Shown here in pieces: positions 16,435-25,464 of a stretch of DNA of 64,000 nt (position 1 is its first letter; each line of letters starts with the position of its first letter). The stretch covers positions 59,972-123,971 of the forward strand of contig NZ_NFKT01000013.1 of assembly GCF_002160525.1 (NCBI RefSeq), read 5' to 3'. Source of the stretch: Lachnoclostridium sp. An169 (GTDB lineage: Bacteria; Bacillota; Clostridia; Lachnospirales; Lachnospiraceae). The position numbers and the translations under genes were made by a program. Under the pieces are notes generated by a model. That model was not told the origin of the DNA. It worked only from the letters and a program-made list of their open reading frames with translations, and did no database searches.

Positions 16435-16444
16435 ACGCATCTTT
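16423..16444 (+). promoter_or_regulatory. Hairpin in the purD leader
   Basis: AAAGATGC pairs with GCATCTTT around a four-base loop, ending a few bases before the AGGAGG site of purD. It could slow or protect the message or affect purD translation; no T run follows. Confidence 0.5.
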
Positions 16445-16460
16445 AGAAAAGGAGGACGTT

Positions 16461-17732
16461 ATGAAGGTACTGATAGTTGGAAGCGGCGGAAGAGAGCACG
16501 CCATTGCAGCGAGCGTGGCAAAGAGCCCGAAGGCGGACAAGATCTACTGCGCTCCGGGAAATGCGGGAATCGCTGAGTACGCAGAGTGCGTGGATATCGG
16601 AGCAATGGAGTTCGACAGGCTTGCCGCATTTGCAAAAGAAAAAGAAATCGACCTCTGTATTGTGGGCATGGATGATCCGCTGGTAGGCGGACTGGTAGAT
16701 GTTCTGGAAGAAGCGGGAATCCGCACATTCGGCCCGAGGAAAAACGCCGCCATTCTCGAGGGATCCAAGGCATTTTCCAAGGATCTGATGAAGAAATATA
16801 ATATCCCCACAGCGGCTTACGAGAACTTTACGGATCCGGATAAGGCACTGGCATATCTTGAGACGGCGAAGTTCCCGATTGTCCTCAAGGCGGACGGTCT
16901 GGCGCTCGGAAAAGGCGTTCTGATCTGCCAGAATCTGGAAGAGGCGAAAGAGGGCGTGAAGACCATCATGCTCGACAAGAAATTCGGATCTGCGGGAAAT
17001 GAGATGGTTATCGAGGAGTTCATGACCGGTCGGGAAGTGTCTGTCCTCTCTTTCGTAGATGGAAAGACCATCAAGACCATGACAAGCGCCCAGGACCACA
17101 AACGTGCCGGAGACGGGGATACCGGACTGAATACCGGTGGAATGGGAACCTTCTCTCCGAGCCCGTTCTACACAAAAGAAGTAGAGGAGTTCTGTGAGAA
17201 ATATATCTATCAGCCGACTGTGGACGCCATGGCAGCAGAGGGACGCCCGTTCAAAGGCGTGATCTTCTTCGGCCTGATGCTCACGGCAGACGGACCGAAG
17301 GTTCTGGAGTACAACGCCCGTTTCGGAGATCCGGAGGCCCAGGTTGTGCTTCCGAGGATGAAGACAGACATCATTGATGTGATGAAGGCCTGCATCGACG
17401 GAACGCTGGACCAGATCGACCTGCAGTTTGAGGATAACGCGGCAGTCTGCGTTGTTCTGGCTTCCGAGGGATACCCGGTGAAATATGACAAGGGCTTCCC
17501 CATCAGCGGCCTTGAGGAGTTCAAGAAGCATGAAGGGTATTACTGCTTCCATGCGGGAACAAAATTCCAGGATGGCCAGATCGTGACAAACGGCGGACGA
17601 GTGCTCGGCGTGACGGCAAAAGGGAAAGATCTGAAAGAAGCCCGGGCGAATGCCTACGCGGCGACAGAGTGGGTACAGTTCAAGAATAAATATATGCGGC
17701 ATGATATCGGAAAAGCGATAGACGAAGCATAA
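16461..17732 (+). CDS. purD: Phosphoribosylamine-glycine ligase (GAR synthetase)
   Basis: Joins phosphoribosylamine and glycine with ATP. The 423-residue ATP-grasp protein starts MKVLIVGSGGREHAIA and has FGPRKNAAILEGSKAFSKDL, PIVLKADGLALGKGVLIC, DHKRAGDGDTGLNTGGMGTF and LEYNARFGDPEAQVVL, which are PurD hallmarks. An AGGAGG site precedes the ATG. It is the last gene of the pur group and is followed by a strong terminator. Confidence 0.97.
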   Translation: MKVLIVGSGGREHAIAASVAKSPKADKIYCAPGNAGIAEYAECVDIGAMEFDRLAAFAKEKEIDLCIVGMDDPLVGGLVDVLEEAGIRTFGPRKNAAILEGSKAFSKDLMKKYNIPTAAYENFTDPDKALAYLETAKFPIVLKADGLALGKGVLICQNLEEAKEGVKTIMLDKKFGSAGNEMVIEEFMTGREVSVLSFVDGKTIKTMTSAQDHKRAGDGDTGLNTGGMGTFSPSPFYTKEVEEFCEKYIYQPTVDAMAAEGRPFKGVIFFGLMLTADGPKVLEYNARFGDPEAQVVLPRMKTDIIDVMKACIDGTLDQIDLQFEDNAAVCVVLASEGYPVKYDKGFPISGLEEFKKHEGYYCFHAGTKFQDGQIVTNGGRVLGVTAKGKDLKEARANAYAATEWVQFKNKYMRHDIGKAIDEA

Positions 17733-17737
17733 TTCGG

Positions 17738-17775
17738 GGACGTAGTGAAATTCAATTTCACTACGTCCTGTTTTG
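17738..17775 (+). terminator. Terminator after purD
   Basis: GGACGTAGTGAAATT and AATTTCACTACGTCC form a perfect stem of at least 13 bp, followed by TGTTTTG. Confidence 0.85.
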
Positions 17776-17945
17776 TCTCTCGTCCGTCTTTAAAATGCAA
17801 AAAAGGATGGGACTGATGGATACATCAAATATCAGTATAAAGAGTGGATTTGGGAGAAGATTTTATTTATTTTTTTGGAAATCCTGCTGATTCTAACAAA
17901 AAATAGATGTATATATTGAACAATGACGAGATGTAAAAATTCTAT
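17776..17945. other. AT-rich intergenic stretch before the first glycoside cluster
   Basis: Between the purD terminator and the next promoter there is AT-rich sequence with a run of T near 17865-17877 and one 24-codon open frame from the ATG near 17816. I recognise no gene, RNA or repeat here. Confidence 0.5.
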
Positions 17946-17974
17946 TTGACAAACGATTTGCACAAGTCTATAAT
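17946..17974 (+). promoter_or_regulatory. Consensus sigma-A promoter of the GH3-GH2 operon
   Basis: TTGACA, 17-nt spacer, TATAAT: a perfect match in both hexamers. It lies 52 nt before the GH3 start codon and shows that the in-frame TTG at 17946 is promoter, not start codon. Confidence 0.9.
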
Positions 17975-17981
17975 AAAATCA

Positions 17982-17995
17982 TGTTCACGAGCACA
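17982..17995. promoter_or_regulatory. LacI-type operator overlapping the transcription start
   Basis: TGTTCACGAGCACA has CG at its centre and arms of the form TGTnCnCGnGnACA, typical of LacI-family operators. It begins 8 nt after the -10 box. The same 14-mer, inverted and with one change, occurs at the symporter promoter at 23918-23931, and a LacI-family gene lies between the two. Confidence 0.75.
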
Positions 17996-18026
17996 CACCA
18001 AAAAAGAACAGAAAGGAAATGAAAAA

Positions 18027-20108
18027 ATGCGGGCGACAAAAGAATATAGGCTTTCTTTTACAGAAGAGGCACAGAAAATCGTAGACCAACTGACTTTGGA
18101 GCAGAAAGTATGGCTGATGAGCGGAAATATTGATATGCAGCACATGACTTCGGATACAATGGCAAAGATGGCTGAGGCAATGCAGAGCGATGAGAATCAT
18201 TACAATGTGGTTCCATATGCAGCCGGAGGTCTTGAAGATCCGAAAGTTCCCCCGATGCTGTTTGTAGACGGTCCGCGCGGCGTTGTCTGCGGAAATAACC
18301 AGGCAACCTGTTTCCCTGTATCTATGGCGCGGGGGGCTACGTTTTCCCCGGAACTTGAGGAGAAGATCGGACACTGTATCGGGAAAGAGACACGGGCCTT
18401 CGGCGGAAATCTTTTTGCTGGCGTGTGTATCAATCTCCCGTATAATCCCGGTTGGGGAAGAAGCCAGGAGACATACGGGGAAGAGACTTACCAGGTCGGT
18501 CAGATGGGCGCGGCACTGGTGCGGGGCGTTCAGGATGAGGACGTTATGGCGTGTGTAAAGCATTACGCATTTAATGATATGGAAAATGCGCGTTTCAAAT
18601 GCAGTGTGACCTGCGACCAGCGTACAGAGAAGGAGGTCTATCTTCCTCATTTCAAGGACTGTGTTGACGCCGGTGCTGCCAGTATCATGAGTTCTTACAA
18701 CCGATATAACGGAGTGCACTGCGGACACCATAACTATCTTCTGAACCAGGTACTGAAAAAAGAGTGGGATTTCGACGGCTTTGTAATGTCTGATTTCTGT
18801 TGGGGCGTACGCGACACGGTAGAAGCGGCGAACGGCGGACAGGACATGGAAATGATGTGGACACAGCAGTTTGGAGACCGTCTGGTGAAAGCTGTGCAGG
18901 ACGGATTTGTGCCGGAGGAGAAGATCAATGAAGCTGCTCTGCGCATTGTCCGGACCATTCTTGCTTTTGATAAGGATCATAAAGAATATGATATGTCCGT
19001 TGTCGGCTGCCCGGAACATATTGCAGTGGCAAAGGAGGCTGCGGAGAAGGGGATTACGCTGATTAAAAATAACGGCGTGCTTCCTCTTGACCGCGCACAG
19101 GTAAGGAAGGTGGCTCTGATCGGGAAACTTGCGAATACCGCGATCATCGGTGATCATGGCTCCAGTTGGGTACGGCCGCCGTATGTGGTGACACCGGAGG
19201 AAGGGCTTAAGAAGCTTCATCCGGAAAGCGAAGTGGTCTTTGACGATGGATCTGATATTGAGAGGGCGAAGAAGCTGGCGGCAGAGTCTGACGCGGTTGT
19301 TTTCGTAGTAGGATACAATTATGATGATGAAGGTGAGTTTGTCTCCGCAGAAGAAGTGGACAACTATACCGGAGCTGTGGGCGGTGACCGTAAGACAAGC
19401 CTTGGACTCCACGCGGATGAGATCGAACTTCTTCAGCAGGTCGGACCGGTCAACCCGAAGTCCACAGCTGTCCTGGTCGGCGGCAATATGATCATGATGA
19501 CAGAGTGGTATGACTGCGTGAACTCTGTGATGATGGCTTACTATCCGGGAATGGAAGGCGGCACCGCAATCGCGGAGATCCTTTACGGTGATGTGAACCC
19601 GTCCGGAAAGCTTCCCTACGTGGTACCATATTCCGAAGACGATCTTCCCTATGTAGACTGGGAAGCTTACGACCAGTATTATGAGTATTATCACGGATAT
19701 ACCCGTCTGGAAAAGAACGGTGTAAAACCGTTGATACCATACGGATTCGGCTTAAGCTATACCTCATTCGGGTTCTCGGATGCAGAAGCGTATTCTGACG
19801 GGGAGAATCTGAAAGTGTCCGTGAAAGTAAAAAATACCGGGGAACGGGCAGGAGAAGAGGTTATCCAGGTTTATGTGGGATTTGAAAATTCCGCGGTGGA
19901 CCGCCCGGTAAAACAGCTCCGCGGTTTCCAGAGAATCCATCTGGATGCAGGGGAAGAGAAGTCGGTTACGGTCACAACTCCTCTGGAAAAACTGAAATGG
20001 TACGATCCCACCCACAGGGAGTGGAAACTGGAAAATATGAGATACTCTGTCTATGTAGGCAACAGCTCGGCAGAAGAGGATCTGATAAAGACAGAGATCG
20101 ACCTGTAA
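18027..20108 (+). CDS. Glycoside hydrolase family 3, cytoplasmic beta-glucosidase-like
   Basis: 693 residues. The N-terminal TIM-barrel has LFVDGPRGV, NPGWGRSQETYGEETY, ACVKHYAFNDMENAR and the nucleophile Asp256 in GFVMSDFCWG. The alpha/beta sandwich holds KVALIGKLANTAIIGDHGSS, and the C-terminal fibronectin-III-like part begins near VSVKVKNTGERAGEEV. There is no signal peptide, so it acts on imported glycosides. The ATG at 18027 was chosen because AAAGGAA lies 8 nt upstream and the promoter occupies the sequence around the longer frame. It is followed by a GH2 gene in the same unit; exact sugar specificity (glucoside, xyloside or other) cannot be read. Confidence 0.92.
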   Translation: MRATKEYRLSFTEEAQKIVDQLTLEQKVWLMSGNIDMQHMTSDTMAKMAEAMQSDENHYNVVPYAAGGLEDPKVPPMLFVDGPRGVVCGNNQATCFPVSMARGATFSPELEEKIGHCIGKETRAFGGNLFAGVCINLPYNPGWGRSQETYGEETYQVGQMGAALVRGVQDEDVMACVKHYAFNDMENARFKCSVTCDQRTEKEVYLPHFKDCVDAGAASIMSSYNRYNGVHCGHHNYLLNQVLKKEWDFDGFVMSDFCWGVRDTVEAANGGQDMEMMWTQQFGDRLVKAVQDGFVPEEKINEAALRIVRTILAFDKDHKEYDMSVVGCPEHIAVAKEAAEKGITLIKNNGVLPLDRAQVRKVALIGKLANTAIIGDHGSSWVRPPYVVTPEEGLKKLHPESEVVFDDGSDIERAKKLAAESDAVVFVVGYNYDDEGEFVSAEEVDNYTGAVGGDRKTSLGLHADEIELLQQVGPVNPKSTAVLVGGNMIMMTEWYDCVNSVMMAYYPGMEGGTAIAEILYGDVNPSGKLPYVVPYSEDDLPYVDWEAYDQYYEYYHGYTRLEKNGVKPLIPYGFGLSYTSFGFSDAEAYSDGENLKVSVKVKNTGERAGEEVIQVYVGFENSAVDRPVKQLRGFQRIHLDAGEEKSVTVTTPLEKLKWYDPTHREWKLENMRYSVYVGNSSAEEDLIKTEIDL

Positions 20109-20124
20109 AAGAAACACAGGAAAA

Positions 20125-20160
20125 GAAACGGCTGGGGAGGCATGGCGCTTCAGCCGTTTC
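20125..20160 (+). promoter_or_regulatory. Intercistronic hairpin between GH3 and GH2
   Basis: GAAACGGCTG pairs with CAGCCGTTTC. No T run follows, so this is more likely an mRNA-stabilising or processing stem than a terminator. Confidence 0.5.
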
Positions 20161-20195
20161 CTGCATAAACCGGAAAATGAAAGGAGACACAGAGT

Positions 20196-22688
20196 ATGCA
20201 GAAACAGTTGTTTAATTCGGACTGGTATTTTACGGACAAGGCGGGCGGAGGCCTGGCAGACCAGATTCACGGCGCTTCCAAAAAGTCGGAGAAAGTGGAA
20301 CTCCCGCACGATGCAATGATCCATGAAAAGAGGACGCCTGATGCTGTTTCAGGGAGTCAGTCCGGTTTCTATCCGGGAGGTGTCTATCAGTATACGAAGA
20401 AGTTTTACGTGCCGGAGGAATGGAAAGATCAGACGGTTATCTTTGAGTTTGAAGGTGTTTATGCCCATGCAATGGTATATATAAACGGCGACTATGCAGG
20501 CGGATGCCTTTACGGATACTCCAACTTTTATGTATGCGCCGATGAATTCCAGAAATATGGGGAGGACAATGAGATCCGTGTTACTGCCAACAACAGTATG
20601 CAGCCCAACAGCCGCTGGTACTCCGGAAGCGGCATTTACCGGAGTGTCAATCTTTTCACCGGCGGAATGCTGCGGATTCCGGTCAACGGAGTACGGATAA
20701 CGCCAAAGAATATCCGGCATGACACCGCGGTGGCAGAGGTTGAAGTGAAAATTGAAAATGACTGCCTTCAGGGAGAGCGGATTAAAGTACATACGGAGAT
20801 CATTGATCCGGACGGAAATACAGCCGCAGAAGATGAGACGGTGATTACCGTTTACCGGGGGGACCGGACAGGCGTGCGCCAGAGAATCCTCCTGTCCGCT
20901 CCGAGGCTCTGGGACTGTGACAGCCCGGAACTCTACACGGCACGGGTATCTCTGAACACTGACGGAGGGAAGATGGACTGCGTGGAAGAAAAGTTTGGTG
21001 TCCGTGAAATTTCCGTGGACCCGGTGAACGGTTTCTGCCTGAATGGAAAGACGGTCAATCTGCGGGGAACCTGTATCCACCATGACAATGGCATTATCGG
21101 GGCGGCGACTTACTACCGCGCGGAGGAAAGACGCTGCAGACAGCTTAAGGAAGCAGGATTTAACTGTATCCGGAGTTCCCACCATCCGATGGGAAAAGCC
21201 ATGCTGGATGCATGTGACCGGATCGGCATGCTTGTGATGGACGAGCTGTCCGATATGTGGACCAGACCGAAAAATACGAACGATTATGCGCAGGAATTTG
21301 TTTATCACTGGGAGGAGGACGTGGAGAAGATTGTCGAAAAGGACTACAACCATCCCTGCGTGATCCTCTACTCTACCGGAAATGAGATCCAGGAAGCCGG
21401 AACGCCGAAGGGGGCACAGATGAACCGCAGGATCTCTGATAAATTCAAAGAACTGGACGCAACCCGCTTTACGACAAGCGCCGCGAACGGTCTGATCGCG
21501 GCGTCTGACTGTATGAAGGAGATCATGACAGATGTACTCCGCGAAGCAGGAAGTGACCTGAGCGGAAGCGCGGAAGGAGGAGCAGAGGGCGCAGGCGGAA
21601 GCAATCTGCTTAATAATATGATGTCTCTTGTCATGTCGGGAAAGACCGGAGATGCATTCGCCGCCCATCCGAAAATGACGGAGCGGCTGGAGGAGTTTGC
21701 CGACGCCACCGATATTGCGGGGTACAACTATCTGACAGGGCGCCATGCCCTGGAACACCAGCTGAACCCCAACCGGGTGGTGCTCGGAACCGAGACATTC
21801 CCCGGAGACATCGTAAGGCTCTGGGATGTTGTGAAGAAGAACAGCCATGTGATCGGCGATATGACATGGACAGGATATGATTATCTGGGCGAGGCAGGAT
21901 GCGGTATATTCTACTATGACGGAAAGGCGAATTTCTCATCGAACTGGCCGGACCGTGCCGCGTATATCGGCGATATTGACCTGACAGGATACCGCCGTCC
22001 GGTCAGCTATCTGCGCCAGATCGTGTTCGGGCTGAGAAAAGAGCCCTATATCGCAGTGGAACGTGTGAACCGTTACGGACAGCCGCATAGTATGACGCCG
22101 TGGATGTTTAAGGATAATATCGCAAGCTGGACATGGCCGGGATATGAAGGGAAACCGGCAAAGGTGGATGTCTACTGCGCATCCCCGGAGGTGGAGCTTT
22201 TCCTGAACGGGGAGTCTGTGGGAAGAAAGCCTGCTGGAGAGGAAAACGGATATACAGCGCCCTTTGAGATGACGTATCATCCGGGTGAACTCAAAGCGGT
22301 GGGATACCGGAACGGACAGATGGAAGGAGAATTCCTGCTTTATACAGCCGGAGAAGAAGTGCGGCCCGTGATCCAAGCAGAAACGCAGAAGATTCATGCC
22401 GACAGCCAGGAACTGGTCTATATTACCGTTGGTCTGGAGGATGCTTCCGGTTATCCGAACCTGTATGAGGTAAGGAATGTTTCCGTGCAGGTGGAAGGAA
22501 CGGGTGTCTTGCAGGGATTCGGAAATGCGGATCCGCAGTCGGAAAACAGCTATGATGATACAGTCTGCCCGACCTATGACGGCTATGTGATGGCTGTGGT
22601 GCGCTCAACCGGTGAAAAGGGCACTATTACAGTGACCTTTACCGTCGAAGGTTGTGGCTCGGTACAAACCATTATCGAGGCAGAATAG
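20196..22688 (+). CDS. Glycoside hydrolase family 2 (beta-galactosidase-like)
   Basis: 830 residues. The order is: GH2 sugar-binding domain (SGFYPGGVYQYTKKFYV, SRWYSGSGIYRSVNLF), immunoglobulin-like domain, TIM barrel with RGTCIHHDNG and SHHPMGKAMLDACDRIG, acid/base Glu397 in STGNEI and nucleophile Glu533 in LGTETF. A DUF4982-type domain (VDVYCASPEVELFLNGESVG) and a final beta-sandwich close the protein. There is no signal peptide, so it is intracellular. A Gly/Ser/Ala-rich insertion occurs near residues 449-470. An AAAGGAGA site precedes the ATG. It shares the LacI-controlled promoter with the GH3 gene. It could equally be a beta-galactosidase, beta-glucuronidase or other GH2 activity. Confidence 0.92.
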   Translation: MQKQLFNSDWYFTDKAGGGLADQIHGASKKSEKVELPHDAMIHEKRTPDAVSGSQSGFYPGGVYQYTKKFYVPEEWKDQTVIFEFEGVYAHAMVYINGDYAGGCLYGYSNFYVCADEFQKYGEDNEIRVTANNSMQPNSRWYSGSGIYRSVNLFTGGMLRIPVNGVRITPKNIRHDTAVAEVEVKIENDCLQGERIKVHTEIIDPDGNTAAEDETVITVYRGDRTGVRQRILLSAPRLWDCDSPELYTARVSLNTDGGKMDCVEEKFGVREISVDPVNGFCLNGKTVNLRGTCIHHDNGIIGAATYYRAEERRCRQLKEAGFNCIRSSHHPMGKAMLDACDRIGMLVMDELSDMWTRPKNTNDYAQEFVYHWEEDVEKIVEKDYNHPCVILYSTGNEIQEAGTPKGAQMNRRISDKFKELDATRFTTSAANGLIAASDCMKEIMTDVLREAGSDLSGSAEGGAEGAGGSNLLNNMMSLVMSGKTGDAFAAHPKMTERLEEFADATDIAGYNYLTGRHALEHQLNPNRVVLGTETFPGDIVRLWDVVKKNSHVIGDMTWTGYDYLGEAGCGIFYYDGKANFSSNWPDRAAYIGDIDLTGYRRPVSYLRQIVFGLRKEPYIAVERVNRYGQPHSMTPWMFKDNIASWTWPGYEGKPAKVDVYCASPEVELFLNGESVGRKPAGEENGYTAPFEMTYHPGELKAVGYRNGQMEGEFLLYTAGEEVRPVIQAETQKIHADSQELVYITVGLEDASGYPNLYEVRNVSVQVEGTGVLQGFGNADPQSENSYDDTVCPTYDGYVMAVVRSTGEKGTITVTFTVEGCGSVQTIIEAE

Positions 22689-22705
22689 AATATCAGGAGT
22701 TTAAC

Positions 22706-22751
22706 AACACTCCCGGAGTGCCGTTTCGACAGACACTTCCGGGAGTGTTTT
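22706..22751 (+). terminator. Terminator of the GH3-GH2 operon
   Basis: AACACTCCCGG and CCGGGAGTGTT form a perfect 11-bp stem followed by TT and then the -35 box of the next gene, with which it overlaps. Confidence 0.75.
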
Positions 22752-22778
22752 GACAAATAAATGAGGAAGTGCTATGCT
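22750..22778 (+). promoter_or_regulatory. Promoter of the LacI-family gene
   Basis: TTGACA, 17-nt spacer, TATGCT. I do not see the shared operator here, so the repressor may be expressed constitutively. Confidence 0.75.
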
Positions 22779-22814
22779 GTTTCTCTGAAAAGAAAGAGTG
22801 AAGGAGCTTGGAAT

Positions 22815-23864
22815 ATGGTGACAATGAAAGATATCGCAGCAGAGGCAGGTGTTTCCAGAGGTACTGTGGACCGGGTGCTTAACAATCGGGGCAGGGTGGC
22901 ACCGGATAAGGAAAAGCGGATCCGGGAGATCGCCGAGAAACTGGGATACCGCCCGAATCCGGCAGGAAAAGGACTTGCAGCGAGAAAAAAGCAGCTGAAA
23001 ATCGGGTTTATTTATGTGAAAAATGCGGCGGCGCCTTTCCATATGGCAGTATACCGGGCAGCACAGGAGTATGCGGTGGAACTGGAACAGTATGGCGTAG
23101 AAGTCTTGTTTTTTCCTGTTACCAGGGCGATAGAAAATAATGAAGAATGGATCCGGATGTTTGAAACATTGATTCCGGCCCGGCCGCAGATTGACGGATG
23201 GGCTGTTCTGGGGCTAGCGGCAGATTCTCTGGTCACCTGGCTTAAGATGAGAGGAGAAGGAACTGTGCCTGTTGTTACTTATAATCTGGATTCATCCTGT
23301 GAGTGGAAACTGGCATATGTCGGATGTGACTACCGGCAGGCCGGCAGGCTTGCCTGCGGAGTGGCATCTCTTATGACAGACGCACAAGGAAAGGTCTGTA
23401 TTCTTTCGATGGACCCCGGAAATATCCAGAGTTCCGCAGAACGGATCGAAGGATTTGAGGATGAAATGAAGGACCGGTATCCGGACATGGAGATCGTGGA
23501 TAAGATTTTTTTCGGCATGGAAGGATATTATGAGTCGGTAAAGGGAGACCTGATGAAAAAGCTGGAGGAATACAGTGGTATTGATGTGATTTATCTGGTC
23601 AATCCGGGAGATTACAGTATTTGCGAATATATCTCCAGGACAGAGATGCCCCACAGGGTAAAGATTATCACAAATGACCTCATCACCGGAGAACAGTGGG
23701 AAATGGTGAGAAATGAAAAGATCGCGGTAACAATCTGTCAGGAGCCGGAAAAACAGGGCAGGAAACCACTGGAGATTTTATTTGATTATCTTGCGCTTGG
23801 AAGGGAGCCGGATACAGCCTGGTATAAGACGGAGCTTTCTATCAATATTGCACAAAATTTATAA
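22815..23864 (+). CDS. LacI-family transcriptional regulator of the first glycoside cluster
   Basis: 349 residues. The N-terminal helix-turn-helix and hinge read MKDIAAEAGVSRGTVDRVLN and RPNPAGKGLA, followed by a periplasmic-binding-protein-like sugar-sensing domain (GWAVLGLAADSLVTW, VGCDYRQAGRLACGVAS). The ATG at 22815 was chosen because AAGGAG lies 8 nt upstream; a longer frame would run back through the -10 box. Position between the GH2 gene and the symporter, plus one 14-bp operator at each of the two flanking promoters, makes it the probable repressor of both units (inference). The likely inducer is the imported glycoside or its product. Confidence 0.93.
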   Translation: MVTMKDIAAEAGVSRGTVDRVLNNRGRVAPDKEKRIREIAEKLGYRPNPAGKGLAARKKQLKIGFIYVKNAAAPFHMAVYRAAQEYAVELEQYGVEVLFFPVTRAIENNEEWIRMFETLIPARPQIDGWAVLGLAADSLVTWLKMRGEGTVPVVTYNLDSSCEWKLAYVGCDYRQAGRLACGVASLMTDAQGKVCILSMDPGNIQSSAERIEGFEDEMKDRYPDMEIVDKIFFGMEGYYESVKGDLMKKLEEYSGIDVIYLVNPGDYSICEYISRTEMPHRVKIITNDLITGEQWEMVRNEKIAVTICQEPEKQGRKPLEILFDYLALGREPDTAWYKTELSINIAQNL

Positions 23865-23880
23865 TAAATCCAGATGAAAC

Positions 23881-23912
23881 TTGACAAAACTGTGCAGAGG
23901 GTATAGTATAAT
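23881..23912 (+). promoter_or_regulatory. Promoter of the first GPH symporter gene
   Basis: TTGACA at 23881 is followed by overlapping -10 candidates, TATAGT (15-nt spacer) and TATAAT (20-nt spacer), with TAGTAT at 17 nt. The exact -10 is unresolved. Confidence 0.6.
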
Positions 23913-23917
23913 TGTAG

Positions 23918-23931
23918 TGTGCTCGTGTACA
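23918..23931. promoter_or_regulatory. LacI-type operator at the symporter promoter
   Basis: TGTGCTCGTGTACA. Its reverse complement matches the operator at 17982-17995 in 13 of 14 positions, and it also begins 5-8 nt after a -10 candidate. Confidence 0.75.
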
Positions 23932-23978
23932 TCTTTCGTATTTAAAATATACCTATTTGAGAAAGGAAAGATGTATAC

Positions 23979-25355
23979 ATGGAAGAGAAAAAATATTTAA
24001 AATGGTATAACAAAGTAGGATATGGTTCCGGAGATCTGGCAGCCAACTGTATCTATGGACTTATTACAAGTTTTGTCATGATATTCCTGACAGATTATAT
24101 CGGGTTGAACTCCGCTGTCGTTGGTATCCTTATCATGTTCTCAAAATTTGCTGACGGCGTGACCGATGTGCTGTTTGGAAACCTGATGGACAAGACGCAT
24201 TCCAAAATGGGAAAGGCACGACCGTGGATGCTTTTTGCTGAGATTGGAAACGTGATCTGTCTTGTCGCAATCTTTGCCATCCCGACAAGCTGGGGAATGA
24301 CGGCACAGTATGTGTATTTCTTCATTACATATACACTGCTGAATGCAGTATTCTACACAGCAAACAATATTGCCTATGCTTCCCTGACGTCCCTGATTAC
24401 CCGGAATGTGAATGAACGTGTGCAGATGGGGTCCATCCGTTTCATGTTCTCCCTGGTTACGAACATTGTCGTATCCTCTATTACTCTGCTTCTGGTAGAG
24501 CCGCTTGGCGGAGGAACCACAGGCTGGCGTAACATCGCTCTTATTTATGCAACGGTTTCACTTATTGTCAATACCCTCTCGGTATTTTCCGTCAAGGAGC
24601 TTCCTGTTGAAGATATGAATGAGGCTACCGGAAAGTCGGAAGAAGTAAAATCAGATGTTTCTTTCCTGGAATCACTGAAACTCCTTCTGAAGAACCCGTA
24701 CTTTATCCTGATTGCCATTTTCTATATTTTAATGTACATTCAGACAGGTATTACAAGTGTTGGCGCTTACTGGTGTACCTATGTGCTTAAGAATGAAGCT
24801 GCGCTTGGTATGTTCAGTGCCGCGCAGATGGCGCCTATGGTGGTGGGACTTGCATTTACTCCTATTCTGATCAAAAAGATGAAGGGAATGTATAAAGTAA
24901 ACTTCTACGGATATTGTGCGGCTACCATTTTCCGTGTCTGCTTTGTATTCGCGGGTCTTTCCATGAACATCCCGTTCATGCTGATTTCTGCTGCACTGGC
25001 AGGATTATGTACCAGCCCGGTTACCGGAGATATCAACGCGCTGATCTCTGCTGCATCTGAGTATACGGTAAGGACTCAGGGCAAGCACATTGAAGGCGCC
25101 ATGTTCTCCTGTTCCTCCCTTGGAATCAAGGTGGGCGGTGGCCTTGGAACTGCTTTATGCGGAATCCTTCTGGATGCAGGCGGATATATTAACGGCGCGG
25201 CAGACCAGCCGCAGTCCGCGATCAATATGCTGAACTTTATGTACCTCTTCTTCCCGCTGATCGCAGTAGCCCTTACGGCGGTTGTTATGTACTTCCTGAA
25301 AGTGGAAAAGGCAAATGCCGACTGGGACAAGGCACACGGAAAGAAAGCAGTATAA
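23979..25355 (+). CDS. GPH-family glycoside:cation symporter
   Basis: 458 residues with 12 membrane helices, MelB-like. The family pattern is clear: KVGYGSGDLAANC at the start, IFLTDYIGLNS, then KFADGVTDVLFGNLMDKTHS and MGKARPW, the conserved cytoplasmic loop of GPH symporters. It would import a glycoside with Na+ or H+ to feed the signal-less GH3 and GH2 enzymes upstream. A GAAAGGAAAG site precedes the ATG. It is a separate transcription unit with its own promoter and the shared LacI-type operator. Confidence 0.92.
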   Translation: MEEKKYLKWYNKVGYGSGDLAANCIYGLITSFVMIFLTDYIGLNSAVVGILIMFSKFADGVTDVLFGNLMDKTHSKMGKARPWMLFAEIGNVICLVAIFAIPTSWGMTAQYVYFFITYTLLNAVFYTANNIAYASLTSLITRNVNERVQMGSIRFMFSLVTNIVVSSITLLLVEPLGGGTTGWRNIALIYATVSLIVNTLSVFSVKELPVEDMNEATGKSEEVKSDVSFLESLKLLLKNPYFILIAIFYILMYIQTGITSVGAYWCTYVLKNEAALGMFSAAQMAPMVVGLAFTPILIKKMKGMYKVNFYGYCAATIFRVCFVFAGLSMNIPFMLISAALAGLCTSPVTGDINALISAASEYTVRTQGKHIEGAMFSCSSLGIKVGGGLGTALCGILLDAGGYINGAADQPQSAINMLNFMYLFFPLIAVALTAVVMYFLKVEKANADWDKAHGKKAV

Positions 25356-25412
25356 CAGAGAAAATTGTTATGGGACTGCCGGCAGACGCCGGAGTCAGTC
25401 TCTGATATACAG

Positions 25413-25441
25413 GGGGCAGCGGAACCAGACACCGCTGCCCC
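25413..25441. terminator. Hairpin between convergent genes
   Basis: GGGGCAGCGG and CCGCTGCCCC form a perfect 10-bp stem between the symporter and the convergent alarmone synthetase gene. There is no clear T run on either strand, but it is placed to act as a bidirectional terminator. Confidence 0.55.
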
Positions 25442-25464
25442 ATAATTACTTATCTGCCTTCATT

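Noticed and set aside
17816..17887. 24-codon frame upstream of the first glycoside cluster
   Set aside because: Too short, no good ribosome site and no recognisable sequence; kept only as a note on the intergenic region.
17985..19694. Long open frame (569 codons) antisense to the GH3 gene
   Set aside because: It has no ribosome site, its translation looks like no protein family, and it is a codon-bias shadow of a well-supported gene. The same applies to long antisense frames opposite GH2, the second GH3, AddA, DUF4097 and the M29 gene.
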